Source: Gammaproteobacteria bacterium
Lineage (GTDB): Bacteria > Pseudomonadota > Gammaproteobacteria > SZUA-229
NCBI GenBank assembly: GCA_030148865.1
Contig: JASBSR010000002.1
Span: 62,001-126,000 of the forward strand
Direction of reading: 5' to 3'
DNA length: 64,000 nt
Shown here: positions 53,040 to 63,466 of the stretch, one piece after another
Numbering within the stretch: position 1 is the first letter of the stretch
Layout: each line of letters opens with the position of its first letter
Notes under the pieces: model-generated
What the model was told of the DNA's origin: nothing
Database searches by the model: none
Seen by the model: the letters and a program-made list of their open reading frames with translations, nothing else
Translations under genes and position numbers: made by a program

Positions 53040-54193
53040 GGCATTTTTTGCCCTGATAGTATGGATTGAATCGCATCGACAACACGTGCGACATCGCTGT
53101 CTTTCATGCCAGGAAATAAAGGTAAAGACAGAAGACGCTCTGAGTTCCATTCCGTATTAGCCAGTACACCGGGTTGTATCGGAAACTGATCTCGGTAGTA
53201 TTTCTGCAGGTGCACCGCGCGAAAATGCAAGCCAGCTCCAATACCAAACGTCTTCAGGCGGGAAATAAAATCATCTCGACTGATGCCGCTAGTGTCGATG
53301 TCGAGACGCACAATAAACAAATGCCAGGCATGTTGCATCGGGTAATCGGGTATTGATAACGGCATCAGCTCGGGCACAGCAGCAAGTTGCTGGCAATATA
53401 GTGCAGCCAGTTCTGCGCGGCGCCGGTTTAGTGCGGGCAGGCGCGCCAGTTGTCCCAGACCAAGTACTGCATTCATATCGGGCAGGTTGTACTTAAACCC
53501 TGGTTCGATCACTTCCGCCTGCGGTGAGCGCCCCTGGATTTCTCGGTCGAAGGCATCGACACCAAGACCGTGAAATTTGAGACGACGAATTCGTTCGGCG
53601 AGCACGGCATCATCACAGCAAAACATACCGCCTTCGCCAGTGGTAATGTTTTTGATGGGGTGAAACGAAAAAATTGCATTCCCCTGCTGACCCACTGGCT
53701 GTTGTCGATAGTAGCTGCCGGTGGCGTGGGCAGCATCTTCTGCCAGGGTAATCTGATGCTTGCTGGCGAGTGCGCGTAGTGGTGCAAGATCCAGCACAGC
53801 TCCGGCAAAATGCACAGGCACTATGAGTCGTGTGCGCGTGTTGATGAGTGGTTCGATCAGGGTGGCGCTGGTCATGAGCGTGTCGTGTTCGACATCGACA
53901 AAAACCGGGGTGGCGCCACGTGCGACAATCATGTTCAGCGTTGAGACCCAGGTCATAGATGGGGTAATCACTTCGTCGCCTGGACCAATATTCATGGCGT
54001 GTAATAAAAGATGCATGCCCGCAGTCGCCGAAGCCAGCGCAATCGCGTGCTGACAGCCGGTGAGTTCGCAAAATTTTTGTTCCAGTTCCACTGCTTTCGC
54101 GCCCGTGGTGATCCAGCCCGATTGCAGAACATCGACCACAGCAGCGATTTCTGTGGTGCTAATCGAAGGCCGCGACAGCGGTAAAAATTCCAT
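53036..54193 (-). CDS. arnB: UDP-4-amino-4-deoxy-L-arabinose aminotransferase ArnB
   Basis: [56 protein letters not shown]. Confidence 0.96.
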   Translation of the reverse strand: MEFLPLSRPSISTTEIAAVVDVLQSGWITTGAKAVELEQKFCELTGCQHAIALASATAGMHLLLHAMNIGPGDEVITPSMTWVSTLNMIVARGATPVFVDVEHDTLMTSATLIEPLINTRTRLIVPVHFAGAVLDLAPLRALASKHQITLAEDAAHATGSYYRQQPVGQQGNAIFSFHPIKNITTGEGGMFCCDDAVLAERIRRLKFHGLGVDAFDREIQGRSPQAEVIEPGFKYNLPDMNAVLGLGQLARLPALNRRRAELAALYCQQLAAVPELMPLSIPDYPMQHAWHLFIVRLDIDTSGISRDDFISRLKTFGIGAGLHFRAVHLQKYYRDQFPIQPGVLANTEWNSERLLSLPLFPGMKDSDVARVVDAIQSILSGQKMP

Positions 54194-54512
54194 TGCAGTT
54201 CCTCAAGGATAAAGCTGTGGTAACTGGCCAAACTTTGGCGAGATCAGCGCCCGTTAGCATATTTCTTGTGCCAGCGATACGGATCCGGTGTGGTGTATTT
54301 TGCCAGTGGTTTATTATCAATATTTCGGCTGCTTGAGTTCGTTACCATTTGGCAAGTTTTGTTTTGTGAGTGATGCTGTGCCCGTGATCAGGCTTGCTAT
54401 TCGGTAATCTTTGGGCAAGCTTTTCGCAAGGTAGGGCATGCCAGAATCGGTTTTGACGCTGGATTTTCAGGCGACTGCGTGCCAGCAGCGGACTTTAGAT
54501 GGGGGGTTATAA

Positions 54513-55235
54513 ATGCGATTTATAATACCGGTGCTTACCTGTAGTGCTGTGATTGGTCTTCTCAGCACCAGTCTGGCGATGGCTGCGAACAATCGGGCTC
54601 AAATTTGTGACAATAATGTGACAGCCGGGGATATGGTTTCAAAAACCTTAATGAAAATGGAATCACCCGCAGAAGACATGTTAGACATGCTCGTAAACAA
54701 TAACAGGGTTGAGCTAAAGCGGCTGTATAAAAATATAGGTGCTGATATGATTGCTCTCAATCAGCTGGCGACCGCCTGTGTCACTGGTGCGCAGTCAAGA
54801 AGTATCACTCTGCAAAATTCCTGGTTCGATCTGATCAGACTAGAAATGAAAGAAATGGATGATATGCCTGCGCTGGCGTTCGCGATCAATCAGTTTTCAG
54901 GGCAGCTGATTATTGCGACAGACTTCAAGCCTGAGTCTGGAAAAAACGTGGCGTGGATGGACTACCTCGGACGAGAACTATTGATACTGAATCAATATTC
55001 GCACTCAGATTCTAATCAAACATTAGTGACAACTCGAAAATGTGAATTACAGAAAACCTGGAAAAAACTCAGGCCACTGGTGATGACTAATCCGCATGGG
55101 CCTGAACTTGTACACGAGATCGATCTATTGATCCGCAGTCTGATGCGTGAAACTCAGGCAGAAAAACTTGTTATGCTGGCGAACCAGGAGCTCAAAGCGG
55201 TAGACAAAATCGAGGGACTTTTTCATATAAATTAA
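54513..55235 (+). CDS. exported hypothetical protein
   Basis: Signal peptide MRFIIPVLTCSAVIGLLSTSLAMA; helical remainder, no recognised family. Confidence 0.7.
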   Translation: MRFIIPVLTCSAVIGLLSTSLAMAANNRAQICDNNVTAGDMVSKTLMKMESPAEDMLDMLVNNNRVELKRLYKNIGADMIALNQLATACVTGAQSRSITLQNSWFDLIRLEMKEMDDMPALAFAINQFSGQLIIATDFKPESGKNVAWMDYLGRELLILNQYSHSDSNQTLVTTRKCELQKTWKKLRPLVMTNPHGPELVHEIDLLIRSLMRETQAEKLVMLANQELKAVDKIEGLFHIN

Positions 55236-55354
55236 TAATCATGAACTGTCTGTTGCCTTAGGTCTACATTAGTCAGATATTATTATCAGACGCGATTGCA
55301 ATTGTGGTATGCAGCTACATCAGCAACTATATATAGAACAGGAGAGAAATAATT

Positions 55355-55813
55355 ATGCTTAATATTGCACACATACATCCGATGCTGGTTCATTTCCCGC
55401 TGGCTTTATTGCCGCTGGTAATTGCAGCGCAATTGCTTGTCGTATTTAAAGGCGATGGTTTATTTGATCGTTCCTGTTTGTCATCTACAGCGATGGTATT
55501 GCTGGCGCTGGCCGCAGTTGCCGCGATATTTGCCGCAGTGTTCGGTGATCTGGCGCTGGATCAGGCGCTGACCACAGGCGTGCCGTTAGCTTCACTGGAA
55601 ACGCACGAAGAGCTGGGGCAACTGACAGCAGTTGTGTTATCAACACTGGCTGCGATTGAGCTCTGGTTTTATCGCAAGAGGCACAATGGTCTTGCGCTGG
55701 ACTGGAGTTTTTTGTTGCTTGGTGTTGGTACGCTGATTCTGCTGTTAAGCACAGCCTGGTTTGGTGGCCAGCTGGTGTACGATTTGGGCGTTAATGTAAT
55801 GACGACTCGTTGA
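55355..55813 (+). CDS. DUF2231 membrane protein
   Basis: HPMLVHFPLALLPLVIAAQLL, four predicted TMs; GGQLVYDLGVNV. Confidence 0.85.
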   Translation: MLNIAHIHPMLVHFPLALLPLVIAAQLLVVFKGDGLFDRSCLSSTAMVLLALAAVAAIFAAVFGDLALDQALTTGVPLASLETHEELGQLTAVVLSTLAAIELWFYRKRHNGLALDWSFLLLGVGTLILLLSTAWFGGQLVYDLGVNVMTTR

Positions 55814-55858
55814 AGAAGGGTTGTTTTTCAACATAATAATATTCCAAAGGACAGACGC

Positions 55859-57229
55859 ATGACACGGGTGTATGCTCGAATATTATTATCAGCCGGATTT
55901 AGTCTATTATCAGCGTGCGCCAGTTATAGCCCACTGCCATTGCCCGAAGCATCGCCGTTGGCGGTCAGTCTCAGCAGCCTGCAGGTCAAGGCCTCGCAAC
56001 TTCGCACCGACACCCAATCTCTGTACCCACTCAATTTTAGTGACGGTTTGGATCTGACAGAAATCGCAATGCTGGCGGTACTGATGAATCCTGAGTTACG
56101 CGCGCAGCGTGCCCGACTTGGTGTCGCGCGTGCGCAGGCGTTTGCTGCCGGGGTTTTGCCCGACCCGCAATTGGCGAGCAGTCTGGATCACCCGGCCGAT
56201 GGCGGTGTCGCTCTGGTCGATGCCTGGAGTCTGGGGCTGTCCTATGATCTGGGTTCGCTGATCAATCGTCAGGCACGGCTCGACGCCGAGCAGAGTGTGC
56301 AGATGCAGGTTCAGCTCGAAGTGCTATGGCAGGAATGGCAGGTGATTCAGCGTGCACAAACGCTGGCGGTCAGGTATAAACTCGAAGCGCGACGTCTGGC
56401 CTTGCTGAAAAGTATGCGCAGTCTGTACGCGGATCGATTTAAGAAATCACGACGCGCGCTCGCCGAAGGCAATGTCACCATGGATAATAATGGCATTGAC
56501 CTCACCGCATTGCTCGATAGTCTGAGTCAGCTCAGCCAGCTCGAACAAACGCATAATCAGACCCGGCATGCACTTGGTCTGTTATTAGGGCTGCAATCGA
56601 ATATCGAGTTTGCGATCGCCGAGCTGCCGCCGGAAAAAAATCTGGACACCGTGCTGCTACGTCGTCAGCTTAAGCGTCTACCAGAGCTACGCCCGGATTT
56701 ACTGGCGCTGAAAGCTGGCTATCAGGCGCAGGAAAGTCGAATTCGAGCCGCGATTCTGGCACAGTTTCCAAGCTTCAATCTGGGGGTTTCGCGCGCGCGT
56801 GATACTGGCAATGTTTACACTAACGGTTTTAATATCGGTCTTAGCCTGCCATTGTTCAATGGCAACAAAGGTGTGATCGCAGTTGAGCGTGCCACGCGTG
56901 AACAACTGTATCAGGAATACCAGGTGCGGCGCGCGCAGGCCGATGATGATATTGCACGCCTGCTCGATCTACAAACGATTATCAGCCGGCAGCGCGATAG
57001 CCTGATGCAATATTTACCGACTCTGGAATCGATAGTGATGCGGGCACGTAAAGCCTATCAACGCGGTGACCTGAATGCCCTGACCTTTCTCAGCCTGGAA
57101 TCCACCTGGCTGAATAAACGACTCGAAGCCATCAGCCTGTTGCAAAACCAGTGGGAAATACAGATTTCATTCCAGGTATTGCTGGCGTTGCCGGATAGCG
57201 GTCTGTCGCCACCCAAGCCACCACGGTAA
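55859..57229 (+). CDS. TolC-family outer membrane efflux protein
   Basis: Lipobox LLSACAS; MNPELRAQRARLGVARAQAFAAGVLPDPQL; duplicated OEP helices. Confidence 0.92.
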   Translation: MTRVYARILLSAGFSLLSACASYSPLPLPEASPLAVSLSSLQVKASQLRTDTQSLYPLNFSDGLDLTEIAMLAVLMNPELRAQRARLGVARAQAFAAGVLPDPQLASSLDHPADGGVALVDAWSLGLSYDLGSLINRQARLDAEQSVQMQVQLEVLWQEWQVIQRAQTLAVRYKLEARRLALLKSMRSLYADRFKKSRRALAEGNVTMDNNGIDLTALLDSLSQLSQLEQTHNQTRHALGLLLGLQSNIEFAIAELPPEKNLDTVLLRRQLKRLPELRPDLLALKAGYQAQESRIRAAILAQFPSFNLGVSRARDTGNVYTNGFNIGLSLPLFNGNKGVIAVERATREQLYQEYQVRRAQADDDIARLLDLQTIISRQRDSLMQYLPTLESIVMRARKAYQRGDLNALTFLSLESTWLNKRLEAISLLQNQWEIQISFQVLLALPDSGLSPPKPPR

Positions 57230-57241
57230 AGAGAACTGAAT

Positions 57242-58282
57242 ATGAATAAGCATCTAATATTAGGTACCGGTTTACTGTTCAGTGCGTTGCTGTTATCTGC
57301 TCCGGCAGCGCAGTCTGCAGAAGCGCCATCAGTGGCGGTTAAAACGGCCGTAGTGAAACAACAGGCGATGGCCGAAATGCTACTTAGTTACGGTGTGCTC
57401 GAGCCTGACCCGGATCAGGTGCTGAGTTTGTCGTTGCCACGTGCCGGTCTTATTAATCGTATCTGGGTGCGGCTGGGTCAGCGGGTCAGGAGTGGTGAAA
57501 AATTACTGGAGATTATTACTGCACCCGAGGCGCGCATGCAGTTTCTGCAGGCAAGCAGCGCAGTCGATTTTGCGCGGCGCGAGCTGGAGCGTAAGCAGGC
57601 GCTATTGCAGGAACAGCTGAGTACGCGAACCGAAGTGGATAACGCGAAAAAAAATCTGCGCGATGCGCAAGCGACACTCGATGCGCTGCGTAAGCGTGGT
57701 GTCGGACGCGAACAGGAAATCCTGCGAGCACCGGTCGACGGTATTATCACGCAACTCAATACAGCTCAGGGGCAGCGCGTGCAGGCAGATACTACCGCCT
57801 TGTTAATCGCCTCCGAGCAGCGTCTGGTTGCGCGACTGGGTGTCGAGCCTGAAGATCTGACCTTGCTTAAACCGGGCGCGACGGTGAGTATCAGCTCGGT
57901 GTTCGGGCCTTCGGTCCGGGTAGAGACGACGGTGCGGGAAGTGCACGCTATGATTAATCCCGCCACCCATCTGGTGGATGTGCTGGCGGCTATCCCCGAT
58001 CAGCAGGTGCGGGATCTGGTGCTGGGCAGTCGCATTCTGGGGCGGATACATTTACCCGAAAGCACCCATCTGGTAGTGCCGCGTAGTGCCGTACTGGGGC
58101 TGCAGCCGGACAGTTATGTCTATAAAGTCATTGCTGGTAAGGCGGTACAGGTGCCGGTCACCGCAGGCGTGGAAGCCGATGGCCTGATCAGTGTCAGCGG
58201 TGATTTACAGCCTGGTGACCCTGTAGTCGTCAGTGGTAATTATGAACTCAGCGATGGCATGTCCGTTCGGGGTGCGCCCTGA
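57242..58282 (+). CDS. RND efflux periplasmic adaptor subunit (HlyD/MFP family)
   Basis: Signal peptide; barrel-sandwich (RIWVRLGQRVRSGEKLLEI...RAPVDGIITQLNTAQGQRVQADT). Confidence 0.93.
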   Translation: MNKHLILGTGLLFSALLLSAPAAQSAEAPSVAVKTAVVKQQAMAEMLLSYGVLEPDPDQVLSLSLPRAGLINRIWVRLGQRVRSGEKLLEIITAPEARMQFLQASSAVDFARRELERKQALLQEQLSTRTEVDNAKKNLRDAQATLDALRKRGVGREQEILRAPVDGIITQLNTAQGQRVQADTTALLIASEQRLVARLGVEPEDLTLLKPGATVSISSVFGPSVRVETTVREVHAMINPATHLVDVLAAIPDQQVRDLVLGSRILGRIHLPESTHLVVPRSAVLGLQPDSYVYKVIAGKAVQVPVTAGVEADGLISVSGDLQPGDPVVVSGNYELSDGMSVRGAP

Positions 58283-61200
58283 TGGATATTGCGCACTGGG
58301 CGGCGAAACATCGGCGTTCGATTTTGTTTCTGGCACTGATTCTCGCTCTGGCTGGGGTCGCAGCCGGGCTTAAATTACCCGTCGCTCTGTTTCCTCATGT
58401 CAATTTCCCACGGGTGGTGGTGACGCTGGATGCCGGTGACCGTCCCGCCGATCAGATGGTGATCGCGGTGACGCGCCCGGTCGAACAGGCGGTGCGTTCG
58501 GTGCCCGGGGTCGTGGGTTTACGCTCCACCAGCAGTCGCGGCAGCGCTGAGCTGTCGATTAATTTTGGCTGGGGTGATGACATGGTGGCGGCCATGCTCC
58601 AGGTAGAATCTGCGATCAATCAGGTCATGCCCGAATTACCCGCCGCCACACGACTGAATGTCAGGCGCATGGATCCGACGGTATTTCCGGTGGCGGCCTA
58701 CAGCCTGACCTCGGATACCGAGTCGCTGGTCCAGTTGCGCGATCTCGCCAGTTATCAGCTGGTGCCGCTGCTATCGTCGGTGAACGGGGTATCGCGTGTC
58801 GAAGTACTGGGCGGTGAGCGCGCCGAGTATCGGGTGGAAGTTGATCCGGAAAAACTCGCAGCTTTTGGTCTGACCTTCAGTGATGTCGCACAATCCGTGT
58901 CTGCCAGCAATGTTCTGCAGGCAGTGGGTCGGCTGGAAGATCATTACAAATTGTATCTAATGCTGTCAGATACCCGGATCGCGTCGATTAAAACCATCGA
59001 AGACACCGTATTGCGCAGCGGCAACGATGGGCTGGTACGACTCGATGATATCGCTCGGGTATACCCGACGACTGCGCCGCAATGGTTACGCGTCACGGCG
59101 GATGGTCACGATGCAGCCCTGCTGCAAATTTATCAACAACCGGGGGGCAACACGGTTCAAATTGTCGACGCGATCAAGCAGCGTCTGCAAAGTTATCAGA
59201 AGAAACTGCCCAGTGATGTGCACATTGCGAACTGGTATGACCAGAGTCAGCTGATCACCGAGTCGGCGAAAAGTGTGCGTGACGCGATTGCCATTGGCAT
59301 TGTGTTAGCCGCGATTGTGCTGCTGATATTTTTACGCAGCATAAAAATAACGCTGGTGGCAGTGTTGATAGTGCCAGCGGTGCTGGCGACGACTATCCTG
59401 CTGCTGAATGTTTTAAATATGAGTTTTAATATTATGACACTCGGCGGCATGGCAGCCGCGGTGGGCCTGATTGTCGATGACAGTATCGTCATGATTGAAC
59501 ATATTATTCGTCGCCTGCGTCAGCGCAGCGATGATCTGGCACTGACGATACGCGAAGCGGCGATCGAGTTTACCTCGCCACTGGCCGGTTCTTCTGCGGC
59601 GACCATCATTATCTTTGCACCACTGGCGTTTTTAAGCGGCGTCACCGGCGCGTTTTTTAAAGCCCTGTCCTTAACTATGGCCAGCGGTCTACTGATTTCG
59701 TTTTTGCTCGCCTGGCTGGCAGTGCCGTTATTGGCTGAACACCTGCTCAGCCAGAAAGATGCCGCCAAAGAAGACGGCGGCCCCTGGTTCAGAACAATCC
59801 AGCGATATTATCTGCAATTGTTGCACCGCCTGATGAAGCTGCCGGTGCTGGTGCTGGCGGGTATTATTCCGTTGCTGGTGCTGGGCTATGTGGCATTCAC
59901 CCAGGTGGGTTCAGGTTTTATGCCACAGATGGATGAGGGTGGTTTCATCCTCGATTATCGCACTGCTGCCGGTACCTCGCTAACAGAAACCGATCGACTG
60001 CTGCGACAGATAGAAGTGATTTTGCAGCAGGATCCTGCGGTTGATACCTATTCCCGGCGTACCGGCCTGCAACTCGGGGGGGGGTTAACCGAGGCGAATT
60101 CGGGTGACTTTTTCGTTCGTCTCAAAGGCTTTCCACGGCCACCGATCGAAGAAGTGATGAGTACCATCCGCGGAAAAATTGAAACACAAGTGCCCGGCGT
60201 GGGAGTCGAAATGGCCTTGTTAATGGAAGATATTATCGGTGACCTCACAGCGGTGCCGCAACCGGTAGAGATTAAACTGTATAGCGATAAACCGGCGGAG
60301 CTACTGACTGTTGCACCGCGTGTCGCGAAAGCGATTGCCGCCATCAACGGTGTGGTGGATGTAAAAGACGGCATCGTACTGGCCGGTGATGCGATTAATA
60401 TTATTGTCGATCGTGACAAGGCCGCGCTCGAAGGCATTGACCCCGAGCTGGTGACCCAGCAGCTCAATGCCTGGTTTAACGGTCTGGTGACGACTCAGGT
60501 GCAAAAAGATATCAAACTTATCGGTGTCCGCGTCTGGGTGCCGGCTGCGTCTCGCGACAGAAGCAATGCGGTTGACAAAATATGGTTACGCGCGCCGGAT
60601 GGTCATCGTTTTCCGCTCAAACGTATCGCCAGAGTATCGCTCGAAGTCGGTCAGCCGCAAATCACCCGCGACAACTTAAAACGCATGGCAGCGGTGACTG
60701 CACGCATTAGCGGACGTGATCTCGGTTCGACGATTCAGGACGTAAAACAGGTGCTGGCGAAAGCCGATCTGCTACCTGCGGATATGTATTACCAGCTTGG
60801 CGGTTTATACAAACAGCAACAAATTGCCTTTCACGGCCTGATCGCGGTGTTTATTGCCGCGCTGGCGCTGGTGTTTTTGTTGCTGCTGTTTCTGTACGAA
60901 GAATTTGCCGCTGCGATCTCGATTATGGTGTCGCCATTGCTGGCCATGGCGGCGGTGTTTATCGGTCTCTGGATGACAGATATCGAATTGAATATCACTG
61001 CGATGATGGGCATGACCATGATTGTCGGTATTGTTACCGAGGTTTCGATATTTTACTTTTCGGAATACCACGAGTTGTTACGGCAGAATCAGGACAGACA
61101 AACAGCGCTGGTTGCAGCCGGCAATAATCGTTTGCGGCCGATTGCGATGACCACGTTCGCGGCAATACTCGCGTTGCTACCATTGGCGCTGGCTCTGGGT

Positions 61201-61320
61201 CAGGGCTCTGCGATGCAGCAGCCGCTGGCAGTCGCCATTATCTCGGGTCTACTGGTGCAAATCCCGCTGGTGTTGCTGGTGATGCCGGTGATCTATCGGC
61301 GACTGGCAGGCATCCGCTAA
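58282..61320 (+). CDS. efflux RND transporter permease subunit
   Basis: 12-TM RND architecture, internal duplication; MAAAVGLIVDDSIVMIEHI; TGATG overlap with adaptor. Confidence 0.96.
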   Translation: MDIAHWAAKHRRSILFLALILALAGVAAGLKLPVALFPHVNFPRVVVTLDAGDRPADQMVIAVTRPVEQAVRSVPGVVGLRSTSSRGSAELSINFGWGDDMVAAMLQVESAINQVMPELPAATRLNVRRMDPTVFPVAAYSLTSDTESLVQLRDLASYQLVPLLSSVNGVSRVEVLGGERAEYRVEVDPEKLAAFGLTFSDVAQSVSASNVLQAVGRLEDHYKLYLMLSDTRIASIKTIEDTVLRSGNDGLVRLDDIARVYPTTAPQWLRVTADGHDAALLQIYQQPGGNTVQIVDAIKQRLQSYQKKLPSDVHIANWYDQSQLITESAKSVRDAIAIGIVLAAIVLLIFLRSIKITLVAVLIVPAVLATTILLLNVLNMSFNIMTLGGMAAAVGLIVDDSIVMIEHIIRRLRQRSDDLALTIREAAIEFTSPLAGSSAATIIIFAPLAFLSGVTGAFFKALSLTMASGLLISFLLAWLAVPLLAEHLLSQKDAAKEDGGPWFRTIQRYYLQLLHRLMKLPVLVLAGIIPLLVLGYVAFTQVGSGFMPQMDEGGFILDYRTAAGTSLTETDRLLRQIEVILQQDPAVDTYSRRTGLQLGGGLTEANSGDFFVRLKGFPRPPIEEVMSTIRGKIETQVPGVGVEMALLMEDIIGDLTAVPQPVEIKLYSDKPAELLTVAPRVAKAIAAINGVVDVKDGIVLAGDAINIIVDRDKAALEGIDPELVTQQLNAWFNGLVTTQVQKDIKLIGVRVWVPAASRDRSNAVDKIWLRAPDGHRFPLKRIARVSLEVGQPQITRDNLKRMAAVTARISGRDLGSTIQDVKQVLAKADLLPADMYYQLGGLYKQQQIAFHGLIAVFIAALALVFLLLLFLYEEFAAAISIMVSPLLAMAAVFIGLWMTDIELNITAMMGMTMIVGIVTEVSIFYFSEYHELLRQNQDRQTALVAAGNNRLRPIAMTTFAAILALLPLALALGQGSAMQQPLAVAIISGLLVQIPLVLLVMPVIYRRLAGIR

Positions 61321-61362
61321 TGCTGGATAATGTGCACTATGTTCGCCTGCAAACTTGCTGGC

Positions 61363-62745
61363 TTAGGTCGGCAAAATCAGACTGACGCGTAGCCCCGGCT
61401 GATTGTCTTCCAGTTTTAGTTCAGCTTTGTGCAATTCTGCCGCCGCCCGTACCAGGCTCAGGCCCAGACCATTGCCGGTGGTACTGCGCTCTGACTCCAG
61501 ACGCACAAACCGTTCGAGTACGTGCTCGCGTTGATCGCCTGCTATGCCGGGGCCATTATCACTAACACTTAGCCAGAGTTTGCCCGCCTCGGGTTTTGCT
61601 TCGAGCAGAATCATGGCGCTATCTGGTGTGTATTTAAAAGCGTTATCGAGTAAATTGCCAACGGCCTGCGCGAGTAAATGTCGATTGCCGACGAATTTAA
61701 GATTAGCCTCGATCTTCAGAGATAAGTGTTTGCCCTGAGCTTCGGCCTGATCTAGGTAAAGCTCTCCCAGATCCTGCAGCAAGGTGGTCAGGTCGATTGT
61801 TTTCCATTCACCTCGAACACTGCCTGCTTCGGCCTGGGCGATCTCCAGCAGTGCGTTAAAGGTACGAATCAGCTCATCGCAATCCTGCAGGGTTTCTTCC
61901 AGTGCAAGCATATATTCCCCGGCGTCACGACCCTCGAGCAGGGTGACTTCGATGCGATTACGCATCCGTGCCAGTGGCCGGCGTAAGTCATGCGCAATAT
62001 TGTCGGTGACCTGATGCATGCCGGTGAGCAGTTTTTCGATGCGCTCCAGCATGGTGTTGAGATGACCTCCCAGCTCGTCGAACTCATCGCCCTGACCGGT
62101 GAGCTGGACCCGCCCGGACAACTCACCGGCGGTTACACTTTGCGCAGTGGCATTGATCGAATCAATACGTTGCAGCAAGGTACGACCGAGTAGCCAGCCC
62201 ATGGTGAGTGCGAGACCGACCGAGACCGCGAGAATAATGGCCATGGTGCCAAGAATAAATTCCTGCAAATCCTCGGCCTGCTGCACACTCTGACCGATGA
62301 GCAATCGACTGCCATCATCGAGTTGCATTGCAATCATAGGCCAGAAACCATCTTCGTCGGCGTGTCGTCCGGGGATGAGATCATCCTCAACCCAGACATT
62401 ACGTACGATCTTATTGGTCGCAAAATTGTTTGGCCAGCCGGTTAAATTGCCCGCCAGCAACGCCCCGTCTGTCGACTGTAATAAATAGTAGCGTTGGTTG
62501 TCGCTGTTGTTGCGCTGGAGCTCTTCGTTGATGCTGGTAATTAATGCATCGCGGCCAGTGTCATGTTCGATTTGATTGAGGCGCGCGAGCTCGCTTTCCA
62601 GACTGGCTGCCATTTGCGCATCCACATAATGATCGATGGTCCAGTACAGCACGCCCAGCCCGAGGGTAATTAACAGGGCATAAAACAGAGCATAACGCAG
62701 TGCCAGCCGAATCGCGGTGGTGTGGCGTAATCTATGGAGATTCAT
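61363..62745 (-). CDS. two-component sensor histidine kinase
   Basis: TM-periplasmic-TM-HAMP; NIAHDLRRPLARMRNRIE; NLLDNAFKYTP; DNGPGIAG; GLGLSLVRA. Start at 62745. Confidence 0.94.
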   Translation of the reverse strand: MNLHRLRHTTAIRLALRYALFYALLITLGLGVLYWTIDHYVDAQMAASLESELARLNQIEHDTGRDALITSINEELQRNNSDNQRYYLLQSTDGALLAGNLTGWPNNFATNKIVRNVWVEDDLIPGRHADEDGFWPMIAMQLDDGSRLLIGQSVQQAEDLQEFILGTMAIILAVSVGLALTMGWLLGRTLLQRIDSINATAQSVTAGELSGRVQLTGQGDEFDELGGHLNTMLERIEKLLTGMHQVTDNIAHDLRRPLARMRNRIEVTLLEGRDAGEYMLALEETLQDCDELIRTFNALLEIAQAEAGSVRGEWKTIDLTTLLQDLGELYLDQAEAQGKHLSLKIEANLKFVGNRHLLAQAVGNLLDNAFKYTPDSAMILLEAKPEAGKLWLSVSDNGPGIAGDQREHVLERFVRLESERSTTGNGLGLSLVRAAAELHKAELKLEDNQPGLRVSLILPT

Positions 62746-63409
62746 CGAGTCGGTAGCCGACACCGCGGACGGTGTGCAGTAGAGGATGCTCAAAATCGCG
62801 ATCTATTTTTGAGCGCAGGCGACTGATCTGAGTGTCGATAACATTGGTTTGTGGATCGAAATGGAAATCCCAGACCTGTTCGAGCAACATGGTTCGCGTC
62901 ACCACCTGGCCGGTGTGGCGCATAAAAAATTCCAGCAGGCGTAGTTCCCGAGGTTGCAGACGGATGACCCGACCGGCACGTGTCACTTTGTGTTTGAATA
63001 TATCGAGTTCGAGATCGCCGACACTGAGTCGTGATGGGCCGTCGATATCGGCACTGCGTCGCGCCATAGCATCCAGCCGCGCCAGCAGTTCGGCAAAGGC
63101 GTAGGGTTTCACCAGATAGTCATCACCGCCGGCACGCAGACCCTCGACGCGATCGTCGACTTCACCCATGGCGCTCAGTACCAGCACCGGGGTGTTGTTA
63201 TTGTCGGCGCGTAACATGCGGATGATCGACAGCCCGTCGCGTTTCGGCAACATGCGATCGACCACCAGAATATCGTATTCCCCGGTGAGTGCCATGTGCA
63301 GGCCATCATCACCATCGCTGGCGTGATCCACCTGATGCCGATTCTCGCTGAGACCTTTGATCAAATAGGCGGCGGCACTCTGGTCATCTTCTATTAACAG
63401 GATATGCAT
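62732..63409 (-). CDS. OmpR/PhoB-family response regulator
   Basis: ILLIEDDQSAAAYLIKGL, LVVDRMLPKRDGLSII, winged-helix LRLLEFFMRHTGQVVTRTMLLEQVW. Confidence 0.95.
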   Translation of the reverse strand: MHILLIEDDQSAAAYLIKGLSENRHQVDHASDGDDGLHMALTGEYDILVVDRMLPKRDGLSIIRMLRADNNNTPVLVLSAMGEVDDRVEGLRAGGDDYLVKPYAFAELLARLDAMARRSADIDGPSRLSVGDLELDIFKHKVTRAGRVIRLQPRELRLLEFFMRHTGQVVTRTMLLEQVWDFHFDPQTNVIDTQISRLRSKIDRDFEHPLLHTVRGVGYRLDESP

Positions 63410-63438
63410 AGCAGCATGATAGCGTATATCGGTGAACG

Positions 63439-63466
63439 GACAGTCTTACTATATAGTAAGACTGTC
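63439..63466. promoter_or_regulatory. 28-bp perfect palindrome upstream of the response regulator
   Basis: GACAGTCTTACTATATAGTAAGACTGTC, 30 bp upstream of the regulator start. Confidence 0.6.
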
